64,000 nucleotides of DNA from Methanofollis ethanolicus (lineage in GTDB: Archaea; Halobacteriota; Methanomicrobia; Methanomicrobiales; Methanofollaceae), in NCBI RefSeq assembly GCF_001571385.1, contig NZ_BCNW01000001.1, positions 1,736,001-1,800,000 on the forward strand, in the 5' to 3' direction. The notes beneath the pieces were generated by a model. It worked only from the letters and a program-made list of their open reading frames with translations, had not been told where the DNA came from and ran no database searches. Below are positions 41,994 through 51,639 of the stretch, in pieces. The translations under genes and the position numbers were made by a program. The first letter of the stretch is position 1. Every line of letters begins with the position of its first letter.

Positions 41994-42155
41994 GGGGAGG
42001 GCCGTCCCCGTACGGTCAAACACAATCCCTCCCCGGACCGGGCCAACCCGTCGCCGTGACCAGATAGACCTACCACAAAAAGAACGACAGAGACATTTCA
42101 CCCACCATGACCGAATGAATTATCAGAAGAGAGGCTGATAGAACCAGATGATCTC

Positions 42156-43250
42156 ATGCACGACCTCATCAGGGCTATCCTCCTCCGGCATAAAAACAAG
42201 GGGATCACCCTCGGCGATCTGGACACCCTCCTCAAAGGCGATGGGATCAATCTCTTCGCCGACACCGAGAGGCAGAAGCAGTTCATCGACACAGTCAGGG
42301 ACCTCATCCAGGCGGGCGTGCTCGTCCCCCTCAAGAGCGCACGGCCGCTCACCGGGTACGGGGGGCTCCCCGACAGGTACACCATCAGGCAGAACCTGCT
42401 CGCAGAGAAGGAAACACCTCTCTCCGCGGAGCACAAAAACGAACTCATCTCCCTCCCCCGCCCGATGTCCATCGATTACTATGCAAAACATGCAGACGAC
42501 TATCGCAGGGACAGGGAAGCCGTCCTCAGGATCAGGGACCTGATCGAAGGAGGCGGCGACGAGGTGCTGACCGTCAACGAACGCTCCTACGAGATCTTCG
42601 GCGACGAGAAGGCGATCGATGAACCCCGGCACGCAGCAGTCGACGGCGAGGCCGTGCTCAGGAACCTCGGCCTGACACTCGCAGACATCAGGGCGAAAAA
42701 GGTGTTTGAACCCTTCTTCTACATTGAGAAGGGCTTCGGCACACAGCAGGGGAAAACAAAGAGGACAGTCCTGATCGTCGAGAACAAGGACACCTTCTGG
42801 ACCCTGCAGCAGGCGGTGACCGCAGGAGAGTTCGACGGCATCACCCTCATCATCTACGGGGAGGGGAACGCGATCCAGAAAAAATTCGAGTACATCGAAA
42901 CCGTCGGCGGGACGCGGGACGACCTCTATTTCTACTTCGGGGACATCGACAGGGAGGGCATCGCCATCTTCAACCGCTTGCAGGAACGCTACCCCGACTA
43001 CGGCATCAGGCCTGCCACCTCCCTCTACACCGCTGTCCTGAAGAAGGCGGGATACCGGAATGCTCACCCTCTCAGGAAAGACCAGAAGAGAGGCCAGTTC
43101 TCGTTCTCCCCCTTCATCGACGCATTTGACGACGAGAGCAGGGCGGCGATCGAGTGGATCATCAACAAAGGGAGATATCTCCCGCAGGAGGTCCTCACCG
43201 CCGTCGACCTCAGGAGGATGAAGGCCCTTGGACTATCAGAGACATTGTAA
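42156..43250 (+). CDS. jetD: Wadjet nuclease subunit JetD
   Basis: A 364-residue protein of the JetD family (DUF3322/DUF2220 group). After an N-terminal arm with winged-helix character comes the TOPRIM-related catalytic core. The acids are visible in VLIVENKDTF (E near residue 208) and YFYFGDIDREGIAIF (DID near 267). In studied Wadjet complexes JetD cuts circular plasmid DNA after loop extrusion by JetABC. Here jetD is the first gene, preceding jetA, whose start lies within its last codons. The ATG at 42156 has no strong ribosome-binding site. The operon is codirectional with the defence genes upstream, 162 bases after the CHAT-like gene. Confidence 0.9.
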   Translation: MHDLIRAILLRHKNKGITLGDLDTLLKGDGINLFADTERQKQFIDTVRDLIQAGVLVPLKSARPLTGYGGLPDRYTIRQNLLAEKETPLSAEHKNELISLPRPMSIDYYAKHADDYRRDREAVLRIRDLIEGGGDEVLTVNERSYEIFGDEKAIDEPRHAAVDGEAVLRNLGLTLADIRAKKVFEPFFYIEKGFGTQQGKTKRTVLIVENKDTFWTLQQAVTAGEFDGITLIIYGEGNAIQKKFEYIETVGGTRDDLYFYFGDIDREGIAIFNRLQERYPDYGIRPATSLYTAVLKKAGYRNAHPLRKDQKRGQFSFSPFIDAFDDESRAAIEWIINKGRYLPQEVLTAVDLRRMKALGLSETL

Positions 43251-44757
43251 AGATATCAACGAACGCATGGAGCACCTGGTGTGCTTCTATCCTTTTTTTA
43301 AGGCCTATGCCCAGAAGAGGGACTATGACGCACCCTCCCTCGCCCTTGGCGTGCTGACATTTCTCATCGAAAAAGGCCGTCTCCAGGGCCGCACCGTCAG
43401 GCCCGACGAGGTTAGGGAATACATCGAAGGAATGATGAAAGAGATGTACCCCGGGCAGACATTCGACTACCAGGAGGTGACACGGACAGTGCTTGGCGAC
43501 CTTGAGACCACCCCCGGTGGCGAACTCTACCGCTTCCAGTACCGCGACCCGGTCAGAAAACAGCAGGTCAACCGCTATGTCCACCTCGTCGAGTACACCG
43601 TGAGCGAGGGCGCCTACCAGATCACCGACGCCGGTCTCGAGTTCATGATCACCATCAAGGAACTCCCCGAAGAGTCCAGGGTCACGGTCGCCCTCATCCT
43701 CTTCAAAAAGCAGATCGAGAGCGGGTCCTTCAGGAACGCCCTGGAGACGGTGAGGAACCTCAACCTCGAAGTCTACCGGAAAAAGGGAAAAAGACAGGCC
43801 CTGATCGACAGCATGATCTACGGCGACCCCGGCGTCGTGGAGATATACACCGCTTACACGAGGGACGTCATCTCCCAGCTTGAGCAGGAAGAGGAACTCT
43901 TCCGCCAGGTCCAGAAAACCCTCCAGGAGATCGCAGGGGACACAAAGAGGATCACCGATCACTCCCGTTCCCTGGGTGACGAAGAGGACTTCATCACCAT
44001 CAAGGAACTCGAAGATGAACTGTACCGCGGCTACAGTCTCCATAACAAACTCCTCGAAGACTACACCACGATCCCCGCGGAGTATGAACGGATCTCGAAG
44101 ATCAGGCTACACTCCCTCTTTGACCGCCGTTACCAGTTCCAGAAAAACCTTGAAAACCACATCCAGGCCAACCTCCCCAATGAGGTACATGTGGTGGAGA
44201 TGCTCCCCCTCCTCCTCCCTGACCCGGGGAAAACATTCAGTCTCTGCAAACTCTTCGAGCCGCAGACTATCATCGGGAAAAAGGCAGAGGTTGCGGAGAC
44301 ACGGGTGAAAGAAGAGTGGGGCAATGCAAAAAAATCGCCCGACGAGATCATGCACGATAGGCAGGTGACGGCCTTCACCGCCTATGCGTCCGTGCTCCTC
44401 GACGCCCTCCGGGACGGCGGACGCCTTGACCTGCCCGGGTTCCTGGACCTGGTCCTGGCACGGTACGGGGACGAGGGAATGGACCACATCGACCTGATCC
44501 CCTTCCTGATCGAGTTGAACAAGGGCGTGCGGCAGGACGAAAAAGAAGCGTACGAGACTGTCTTCGACCTCCACGCACCAGAAGAACGGCAGGGCGTGAT
44601 CGAGAAGGCCCTGGTCTCTGCTGCGACCGAAAAGAAGGCCGGGATCGACACGATCCGGGTCAGGTCCAGGCCCGAGATCCGGGTGCCGCTCACCGATGAG
44701 AGAGACGTGTACGTCTCGTACCTTGACTTTATGGGAGAACGACAGAATGAAGTTTGA
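43228..44757 (+). CDS. jetA: Wadjet kleisin-like subunit JetA
   Basis: A 509-residue protein matching the JetA family formerly called DUF5716. JetA acts as kleisin bridging the two JetC ATPase heads. The N-terminal helical part (FYPFFKAYAQKRDYDAPSLA) and a long central coiled-coil region (QLEQEEELFRQVQKTLQEIA) fit. The start is most likely TTG 43228, preceded by AGGAGGATG and overlapping jetD by 23 bases; ATG 43267 is an alternative with no ribosome-binding site. The end overlaps jetB by 11 bases. The DUF5716/DUF6063 combination separates this system from type I Wadjet (DUF3375/DUF4194); the exact subtype number I leave open. Confidence 0.87.
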   Translation: MDYQRHCKDINERMEHLVCFYPFFKAYAQKRDYDAPSLALGVLTFLIEKGRLQGRTVRPDEVREYIEGMMKEMYPGQTFDYQEVTRTVLGDLETTPGGELYRFQYRDPVRKQQVNRYVHLVEYTVSEGAYQITDAGLEFMITIKELPEESRVTVALILFKKQIESGSFRNALETVRNLNLEVYRKKGKRQALIDSMIYGDPGVVEIYTAYTRDVISQLEQEEELFRQVQKTLQEIAGDTKRITDHSRSLGDEEDFITIKELEDELYRGYSLHNKLLEDYTTIPAEYERISKIRLHSLFDRRYQFQKNLENHIQANLPNEVHVVEMLPLLLPDPGKTFSLCKLFEPQTIIGKKAEVAETRVKEEWGNAKKSPDEIMHDRQVTAFTAYASVLLDALRDGGRLDLPGFLDLVLARYGDEGMDHIDLIPFLIELNKGVRQDEKEAYETVFDLHAPEERQGVIEKALVSAATEKKAGIDTIRVRSRPEIRVPLTDERDVYVSYLDFMGERQNEV

Positions 44758-45496
44758 CGAAGAAAATCTCGGGGTCGCCCTTGAGATCTTCTCTTCCATC
44801 CTGAAGAACGGGTCGGTCACACGCACTGACCACCCCCGCGAATTTTTACGGTACGACCAGGAGGTCGAGGTGAGGGAGGCGCTGGAAATCTGTGCAAGAA
44901 AGCAGGGACTGGTCCTGTGCAGGTACCACGATGCCTTCTATCTCAGCCCCGGCATAAACAACCCGGTCTTCGGCCTCTCGAACACCGAGATCAAGCAGGC
45001 CCTGGGGATCGGGTTCAACAACCCCGAGATGTACACGGCATTTTTTATCATGCACGTCCTCATCGCCGAGTTTTACCGGGACTCCACCCGCGAACCCTAC
45101 CTGGAGAAAGTGTACACCAACCGTCTCCTTGAGGTGGTCGAGACGAAGATGAAGGCAATGGAAGGGCTCAAAGACCTGGAGAAGACCAGCGAAGGCCACC
45201 AGTTCAACTTCAAAGTGATCGCCGAGACCTGGAACAAACTCCCCCCGGTCGAATTCAGGCCAGACGATCCCGACGAGATCAAACAGCGCGGTATCGGTTC
45301 AAAGAACGCCCTGGTCAACAGCACCATCGCCTTTATGGAGAAAAACCAGCTTGTCAGGGAGAACGACGGGGCGGTCTACCTCACCCCGCGGTGCAAGGCG
45401 ATCATCGCCGGGACATACAGCACCGAGGAGGTCCAGGCCAACGTGCGGGCCTTCATCGAGGGGCTTGGCGAGGCCGGGGAGGAAGACGATGCCTAA
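44747..45496 (+). CDS. jetB: Wadjet KITE-like subunit JetB
   Basis: A 249-residue protein of the DUF6063 family. JetB resembles the MukE/KITE subunits of SMC complexes and carries tandem winged helices. Features include LEICARKQGLVLCRYHDAFY and, in the second half, NALVNSTIAFMEKNQLVREN with DGAVYLTPRCKAII, a typical winged-helix end. The start is ATG 44747 (MKFDEENLG), overlapping the jetA stop; the frame reads further back only inside jetA. Its own stop overlaps the jetC ATG (ATGCCTAA). All four subunits are thus translationally coupled, as expected for an obligate complex. Confidence 0.87.
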   Translation: MKFDEENLGVALEIFSSILKNGSVTRTDHPREFLRYDQEVEVREALEICARKQGLVLCRYHDAFYLSPGINNPVFGLSNTEIKQALGIGFNNPEMYTAFFIMHVLIAEFYRDSTREPYLEKVYTNRLLEVVETKMKAMEGLKDLEKTSEGHQFNFKVIAETWNKLPPVEFRPDDPDEIKQRGIGSKNALVNSTIAFMEKNQLVRENDGAVYLTPRCKAIIAGTYSTEEVQANVRAFIEGLGEAGEEDDA

Positions 45497-48400
45497 ACTC
45501 AGAGAGATCAGAGTCGTGAACGCCCAGTTCGACGACGGGAGGGGCATATACGAGGACTTTACGATGCCCTTCTATGGCCGGAACGCCACCTATGAACTGA
45601 GGAACGGCGGAGGGAAGTCGGTCCTGCTGATGCTCATGCTCCAGTGCGTCCTCCCCAACACCTCGCTGGATCCAAACCACCCGTTCAAGGATATGTTCCG
45701 CGGCGGCGATCAGAACCGCACCACGCACGTCCTTGCCGAGTGGGAACTGGAAGAGGGCATTGCAGAGAAAAAATATCTCCTGACAGGTTTTTGTGCGAAG
45801 AGGAGGTCGGACCAGGACGAGGGAGAAAAAAACGACGGGATCAAGTACTTCTCCTATATCCACCTCTACGACGGGCCAAACGACCTCGACCTCGAACACA
45901 TCCCCCTTTGCCGGAGGGAGAAAGATGAGTTCGTGGTCAGGGACTATGCCGACACCCTGAAAATGCTCAGGGAAAAGGCAAGGGCAGGCTACGACATCTG
46001 GGCCACTGAAACCAGAAAGGAGTACCTGGAAAAGATCAGGACCTACTGTCTTCTCGAACCCGAATGGGAGTTCATCAAACAGATCAACAGGCAGGAAAAT
46101 TTCCTGAAGTCGTATTTCCGGGATTTCAGGTCCTCACGGACGCTTGTGGAAAAACTCCTGATAAAAACGATCGAGAGGTGCCTCCAGCATAAACAATCGC
46201 TCCGGACCGGAGAAGAGACAGACGGATCAAACGAGAAATATCTTGCTGACGCCCTCTATCAGTGCCAGGAAGAACTCACAAGGTTGCAGGAGGAGCAGAA
46301 ATGCCTGCACGACTATGAACGCCTCCTGGACGGGATCACCGCCCTGCAGGAGACAAACCAGGAGGTGATCGGGTCGTTCCAGGCATTCGAGGAGTCGAAA
46401 GAGAGGGCCGCATCGCAGTACGCCGCACACCGGGACGCACTCGCCCGCAAGGAGGAGGAGATCCGTGACCTCACGGAGAGGGCCGCCGGGAAAGAGGCGG
46501 AACTCCGCTCCATAGAAACCGAGATCGAGAGGACCGGGCTCATCGTGCAGAACGTCCGGGTCAATCTCCTCAGGCAGGACCTTGAAAAGGCCGGAGAGGA
46601 GAAGACACACCTCAAAGAGGCGGTGGCGGCACAGGAACACAAGGTGAAATGTGCACGGGCGGTGAACAAGTATCTCCGGTACAGGGAGGCGCTTGCAGAG
46701 ATCAGGAAATACGAGGAGGACATCGAGAATACAACACGCGGTCACCAGGAGGTCTTCACCCGGCTCCAGAGACTGGGAAAGACGCTCCTCGCCCATTCTC
46801 TGCGGGAGAAGCAGAGGGTCGCCGACGACCTCCGGAGAGGAGAGGAGGAGGAGGAAGCCCTCAGAGAGGCGAACACAAAACTGACCGAGGCCCTCGGCAC
46901 CATCAAGGAGAAGATCGAGGGGAACAGACGCGAAATTTCTAATGTAGAGCGGCAGATCGCGGGACTGGACGAGGAGGAGGCAGACCTCCGCCAGAAACAT
47001 AACCTATGCCCCCGCGTCGATGCAGGGCTCTCCGACCATGTCCCCACTCTCATCGAGGCGACGGAGAGGCGTATCACACGCGAAAATGAGGCCTGTGCTC
47101 TTCTCTCTGCAGAGATCGAAAAAAGAGCGATGCGGCTCACAAGAAACGAGGCGTCAGGAGAGGGACTGAGAGAGCAGATTGCTCTAAGGAACCGGGACAT
47201 CGAGCGGGTGAAGAGGGAGGTGGAGGCCTGTACTGCCGAAGAGCAGGCGGCACACCAGGTCGCCAGCCTCTACGGGATGGACGGGGTCGAGACCTGCCGT
47301 GCACATCTCACCGACCGTATCAATGAACTGCAGGAATCTCTGAGAGACCTGAAAGATCGTCGCGCTTTTCTGGAGAAGGAGCTGGAGGGTGTACTGCACT
47401 ACGGCGTCGCCCTGAACAGGGACACTCTGGACGCCCTCGACACCCTGCGCGAGAAATATGCGGAGGTCATGAGCGGTGCCGGGTACCTGAAAGGTCTCTC
47501 CGGCGAAGAAAGAAAGGAGACTTTGGCCAACGCTCCCTGGCTTTCAAAGGCCATCCTCCTCCTCCCCGGGGACTACGAGGCAGTTGTCCGCAGTCCCTCC
47601 GTCCTCCCGGCCCGTGTCCAGGACGCATCGGTCATCATCACCAGTTATGGTCATCTCAGGGATAAGAGGCCCCTCACCCTCGGCGACGTCTATATCCCGT
47701 CCAGACCGCAGGAACACACTCTCCGCCTTCTCGACAGTGACCGCGAGGCAGAACGCCTCAGGAAGGAGATCGACGGCATCAACGATGAGATTGGTCGGAC
47801 CGGGGAGGATCTGAAGGGCGCCGGGAAAGACGAAGAGATTCTCTCGAAATTTATCCACAAGTTCTCTGCAGGATACCGGGAGGAGAAAGAGGCCGAGGTC
47901 CAGGGATATGCGAATGCACGGGATGAAAAGGTCGCCCGGCATGCCGCCGTGCAGAAAGAGATCGAGGACGACAAAAACGCCCTTCCTGATCTGCAGGCAC
48001 GCCTGGAGAAAAAAAGAGACGAGGTTGACCTGTTCGAGAGAAAACGTCTCCTGCTTGTAAAAATCCAGGAGATATCAGGGAAGAAGAAAGAGGCCTCCAG
48101 CAGTCTGCAGCAGAAAATCCAGTACGGGCAGGAGTGCGAGGCGGCTCTGGAGCAGACCGAGGCCGGTGTCGCCCGGGGCACGCTCGACCTGAAGAACAAA
48201 GAGCAGGCGAACAGACAGGTGCAGGCCTATCTCCGGACGGTGACGGGGGCATGTGCGGAGTACCGGGCCTATGAGAAGGATGAGGTCGACCTTCTCCCTG
48301 ACACCGACGTCTCACGACTCACGGCCGACTACCAGGCCGCAAAGGATGCGGTCGACGGGGTCAACACAAATATCGGCCATGTCCGGGAAATGATCGCCAG

Positions 48401-49886
48401 AGACAGACGTGAGGCCGAGAGTGCACTGGCCGACATCAGGAATGCACAGGTCTCCATCGCCGAGATCGAAGCCCGTGACCCCCAGGAACCCGTCCCCGAC
48501 GAGGCCATCAAGGTGCTGAAAGGCGGGGTGCAGGCCCTTCTCGGTCCCCTGAAGAAGGCAACGGAAAGGTATGAGACCGTAGAGGGAGACTACCGCTTTG
48601 CGTCCCACGTCCTGGAGAAAGCGGAGGATGTCTTCAACAGCCACGCCCCTGAGCCCTATCTCCGGGACCCGGCCCTCCTCGACGCCTCCCCCTTTGAAGC
48701 GGACCTGGAGAGGCTGGAGGACGCACGTGTGCGTACCCGTGACGAGATCGCGGCCCTGCACAGTGCACGCACGGAGGCTGAGGACGAACGGAGGGACCTG
48801 GAGAGCCAGTTTCAGGGCTATGAGGTGCTCGACGGCGTCTACCATTTTTCGGGGATGACGCCTCGTCCGGCCGGAGACCTGGTCCCCTCTGCTTCTCTCC
48901 AGAAGGAACTTGCTTCAAACAATGCCCGGGTTACAAAAAGCAGAAAAAAACTTGAGGCCAGAAAAGAGGAGGTCATCGGAGACCTCGGCGGGGTCACCGT
49001 CGCAGTCGAGTTCGTAAACGAGATCAGGACAAAACTCAGGGCGGCAGAGAACCTGGACGGGGCCTGCGCCACCCGCCAGAGTCTGGACGGGTCTGCCGAG
49101 ATGATCAGGTCGAAGATCGCCATAACCAGGGAAATGGTCGACGGTCTGCGCAACGTCGAGACAAAGATTGTCGCTCAGGCCCTCGGTATAGCGATCCAGT
49201 ACAGGGACCACCTGAAGAGGTTCCCGGCGGCCTCGAAGATCGAGATCGAGGGGCGGATGTATGAGATGGTGCATATCAATTTCGAGACGTGCGAGTACTC
49301 CAGCGAGGTTGCGGAGGGGAGGATGCACCAGTACATCCAGAACCTCACCCGCCAGATCCAGGCCGGGGAGATCGGGCGGGAAGACCTGGAAAAGGCGCTC
49401 ATGCCAGACCAGCTGGTGGGCCAGGTGCTGGACATGGAGCAGATCACCGTCAAGATACGCAAGATCAACATAGACACTCACCCCTTACAGGAGTGGGAGA
49501 AGATCAAGGCCTCCGAGGGTCAGGAGAATACGATGTATATCATCTTCCTCGTGGTCATCATCTCCGCGATCCGGAGTATCGTCGTCGACCGGTATGATAT
49601 GAAGACTGCAAAGGTGCTCATCGTCGACAATCCCTTCGGGTCGACAGGAGCACACTATCTCTGGGAGAAGATCGGGTCGGTCCTTGAGCGCAACAATGTC
49701 CAGATCATCTGCTCCGGGCATAATATCGGTGTCGATGTCCGGGTGTTCTTCCCGGTCAGCCATATCCTCACGGAGGAGAGGTCGGCGTCGGGGAGGACCA
49801 GGATCAGTACCAGGTTCACGGTGGCGGGGAAGGAACTGGACCGGCTTGAGCGGCAGAAGTGGGGAGATATCAGGGGTTGGCTCTGA
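45489..49886 (+). CDS. jetC: Wadjet SMC-like ATPase JetC
   Basis: A 1465-residue SMC/MukB-like motor. The N-terminal head carries Walker A LRNGGGKSVLLM (39-44 for NGGGKS). The C-terminal head has VLIVDNPFGSTGAHYLWE with Walker B at about residues 1377-1385, preceded by GQENTMYIIFLVV, the signature region. Between the heads lie long charged coiled coils broken by a hinge near residues 600-760 (LYGMDGVETC to DVYIPSRPQ). JetC dimers extrude DNA loops until a circle closes and JetD cuts. The gene starts within the jetB stop and ends the operon. The full length and intact motifs indicate a functional system. Confidence 0.93.
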   Translation: MPKLREIRVVNAQFDDGRGIYEDFTMPFYGRNATYELRNGGGKSVLLMLMLQCVLPNTSLDPNHPFKDMFRGGDQNRTTHVLAEWELEEGIAEKKYLLTGFCAKRRSDQDEGEKNDGIKYFSYIHLYDGPNDLDLEHIPLCRREKDEFVVRDYADTLKMLREKARAGYDIWATETRKEYLEKIRTYCLLEPEWEFIKQINRQENFLKSYFRDFRSSRTLVEKLLIKTIERCLQHKQSLRTGEETDGSNEKYLADALYQCQEELTRLQEEQKCLHDYERLLDGITALQETNQEVIGSFQAFEESKERAASQYAAHRDALARKEEEIRDLTERAAGKEAELRSIETEIERTGLIVQNVRVNLLRQDLEKAGEEKTHLKEAVAAQEHKVKCARAVNKYLRYREALAEIRKYEEDIENTTRGHQEVFTRLQRLGKTLLAHSLREKQRVADDLRRGEEEEEALREANTKLTEALGTIKEKIEGNRREISNVERQIAGLDEEEADLRQKHNLCPRVDAGLSDHVPTLIEATERRITRENEACALLSAEIEKRAMRLTRNEASGEGLREQIALRNRDIERVKREVEACTAEEQAAHQVASLYGMDGVETCRAHLTDRINELQESLRDLKDRRAFLEKELEGVLHYGVALNRDTLDALDTLREKYAEVMSGAGYLKGLSGEERKETLANAPWLSKAILLLPGDYEAVVRSPSVLPARVQDASVIITSYGHLRDKRPLTLGDVYIPSRPQEHTLRLLDSDREAERLRKEIDGINDEIGRTGEDLKGAGKDEEILSKFIHKFSAGYREEKEAEVQGYANARDEKVARHAAVQKEIEDDKNALPDLQARLEKKRDEVDLFERKRLLLVKIQEISGKKKEASSSLQQKIQYGQECEAALEQTEAGVARGTLDLKNKEQANRQVQAYLRTVTGACAEYRAYEKDEVDLLPDTDVSRLTADYQAAKDAVDGVNTNIGHVREMIARDRREAESALADIRNAQVSIAEIEARDPQEPVPDEAIKVLKGGVQALLGPLKKATERYETVEGDYRFASHVLEKAEDVFNSHAPEPYLRDPALLDASPFEADLERLEDARVRTRDEIAALHSARTEAEDERRDLESQFQGYEVLDGVYHFSGMTPRPAGDLVPSASLQKELASNNARVTKSRKKLEARKEEVIGDLGGVTVAVEFVNEIRTKLRAAENLDGACATRQSLDGSAEMIRSKIAITREMVDGLRNVETKIVAQALGIAIQYRDHLKRFPAASKIEIEGRMYEMVHINFETCEYSSEVAEGRMHQYIQNLTRQIQAGEIGREDLEKALMPDQLVGQVLDMEQITVKIRKINIDTHPLQEWEKIKASEGQENTMYIIFLVVIISAIRSIVVDRYDMKTAKVLIVDNPFGSTGAHYLWEKIGSVLERNNVQIICSGHNIGVDVRVFFPVSHILTEERSASGRTRISTRFTVAGKELDRLERQKWGDIRGWL

Positions 49887-49917
49887 GCGGGGGAAGAAAA
49901 ACGGGTATGAAATCCCC

Positions 49918-50667
49918 TCAGCACCGACGGTAGAGATAGTCGTAACCTGCGATCGTCAGCGTCCGGTCAAGAGGGAGTTCGTCCTGACAGAGATGGCCGG
50001 GGCAGCGCGTGACGACGTCATGGAGCCATGCCGCACGTCTGGCTCCGCTCCCGCTCCCTGCACCGGGCGATGTTACATGGACGCAGCGAACGTCCGTGTC
50101 GCGTGCGTGGTCCCAGAACGCCTCAAACACCTGTTGATAGGGATAGGCAGGTTTTGAGTCAGGCAGCAGGCTCCAGATATGTGTTATCGCATGGCCCTCG
50201 ACGTATTCCTCAAGTTTTTCTGCAAGGCCATTCTCCTGCCAGTACCTCCACACCGGCAGACCACCGTGGAGTTTCTCGCCCATCATGAGGTCGTAGGTCT
50301 TCAGGGGCTCGTTCAGATCGACCAGGCCGTATAATGCCGACACGATGAACAGATGAAGAGATGGATGATCCCCGCGGGCGATGGCGCGGAGTACATCATG
50401 CGTCTTCCGATAAAAGTGTCCGTCATAGAGTCCGACGGCCTGGACCGGGGTCCCCGCCTCGTTGAGAATGCCGTCGAGATTTTCCTTTCTCCCCGCGATC
50501 TCTGCCGTCTCCCTGATCCGGGACACCAGGCCGGACCGTGAAGATCCCAGGTCAAAAGGGGGTCTGTGGCCCGGCCCTCTCGACGGAGTTACTCTCTTGA
50601 CCTTGCAGCAGGGGATGAGGATGAGTGCGTCGTCCATGTTCTCTATGTTGGGAGGGAGGACAATCAT
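49918..50667 (-). CDS. DUF6884/YaaA-like protein
   Basis: A protein of about 249 residues with the strand ALILIPCCKVKR followed by SRIRETAEIAGRK, then FIVSALYGLVDLNEPLKTYD. These features fit the DUF6884 group, related to YaaA-type (peroxide stress) and DpdA-associated proteins. The exact role is unknown. Such genes often appear in defence islands or next to restriction genes. The start is uncertain: ATG 50667 has a partial GGGG site; ATG 50637 (MDDALILIPCC) fits the usual family start; the frame continues back to 50739. It converges with jetC, leaving 31 bases between the two stops, and diverges from the GIY-YIG gene. Confidence 0.75.
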   Translation of the reverse strand: MIVLPPNIENMDDALILIPCCKVKRVTPSRGPGHRPPFDLGSSRSGLVSRIRETAEIAGRKENLDGILNEAGTPVQAVGLYDGHFYRKTHDVLRAIARGDHPSLHLFIVSALYGLVDLNEPLKTYDLMMGEKLHGGLPVWRYWQENGLAEKLEEYVEGHAITHIWSLLPDSKPAYPYQQVFEAFWDHARDTDVRCVHVTSPGAGSGSGARRAAWLHDVVTRCPGHLCQDELPLDRTLTIAGYDYLYRRC

Positions 50668-50754
50668 TTTTTCCCCTGCTGGCCCGTGAAATGCGGCGAA
50701 CAGTGGGGTACGGGGAACATATTCACGCACCAGAAGCACACCTCATCCCCCACC

Positions 50755-51629
50755 ATGACCGAGAGCACATATCTCAGTTCCTCGTGGTGCGGCCTCCGGT
50801 GGTCGGCGTGGGTCCCCTTCGACGAGTTCTCCGATCGAAAGGCCGCCCTCCCGCCCGGACCCGGCGTGTACCGCGTCAGGCCGGTCGACGGCGATTACCT
50901 CATGTACATCGGCCAAACCGGCCGGACACTCGGGCAGCGCCTCTCCGAACTCTCGAAATACCGGAAGACACCCGAATTGATGCCGTACAACGACCCGCAC
51001 ACCGCGGCCCCCTCCCTGTGGGCCTGGCGGGATGCGACCGGGATGGACTTTGAGTGTGCGGGCGCCCCGCTCCCCGCGACGGAGGACGCCCGCACCCGCG
51101 AGACGGTGGAGAGTTATCTCCTCTGGCAGTACCGCTGTGAACACGGGTCTTCAACGCTCTGCAACTTCGGGCGGTTCCACCCGAACTACCTGAAGTCGAA
51201 GGACCTGTCGAGTCGGAAGAGGGGCGGGCGTCTGCCCGAGGGCCGCACCAACCCTGCCGGGGGGCAGAGCCTGCCACCCCTCCATTCTGCCGGTTTGCCG
51301 TGCTCGGCCGACTGGATGGGACTGCACTGGACCGAGCCCCGTACCTTACACGGGGGGTCGCCCGACGCTCCGCACGGGCCGGGGGCCTGTACCGGATCAT
51401 GAGCATGGGGGCTGACGATGTGGTCTATATCGGGCAGTCGGCGAACCTGAAAGCACGGCTGTCCACCCATGCACAGAAGGACTGGGGCGGGATCGAGGCG
51501 GCGTATTCGTATGTTGTCTGCCCTGCGGCTATCCTCCCTCACCAGTTGAAGGAGTGGGAGAACGACCTCATCGCCGGGTACTATTGGGAGATGAAGCGGG
51601 CGCCGGTGTACCAGTTCGCCAACCGGTGA
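50755..51629 (+). pseudogene. tandem GIY-YIG protein split by a frameshift in a G run
   Basis: The first frame gives a GIY-YIG-like domain, PGVYRVRPVDGDYLMYIGQT, then a conserved WAWRDATGMDFECAGAP part and a linker rich in GRLPEGRTNPAGG. It fails near 51390 in the run CCGGGGGCC. The other frame continues at once as GLYRIMSMGADDVVYIGQSA, a second GIY-YIG domain, ending in KRAPVYQFANR. I know this tandem architecture as an intact protein in archaea and bacteria. One G too few, or two too many, restores the frame. It is therefore a recent pseudogene, a phase-variable gene or a sequencing error. The split products end at 51402 and 51629. Confidence 0.75.
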
Positions 51630-51639
51630 GGGGGATGGC

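Noticed and set aside
49887-50754. DUF6884/YaaA-like protein as a fifth Wadjet subunit.
   Set aside because: It is on the opposite strand, convergent with jetC, and the four-gene Wadjet set is already complete.
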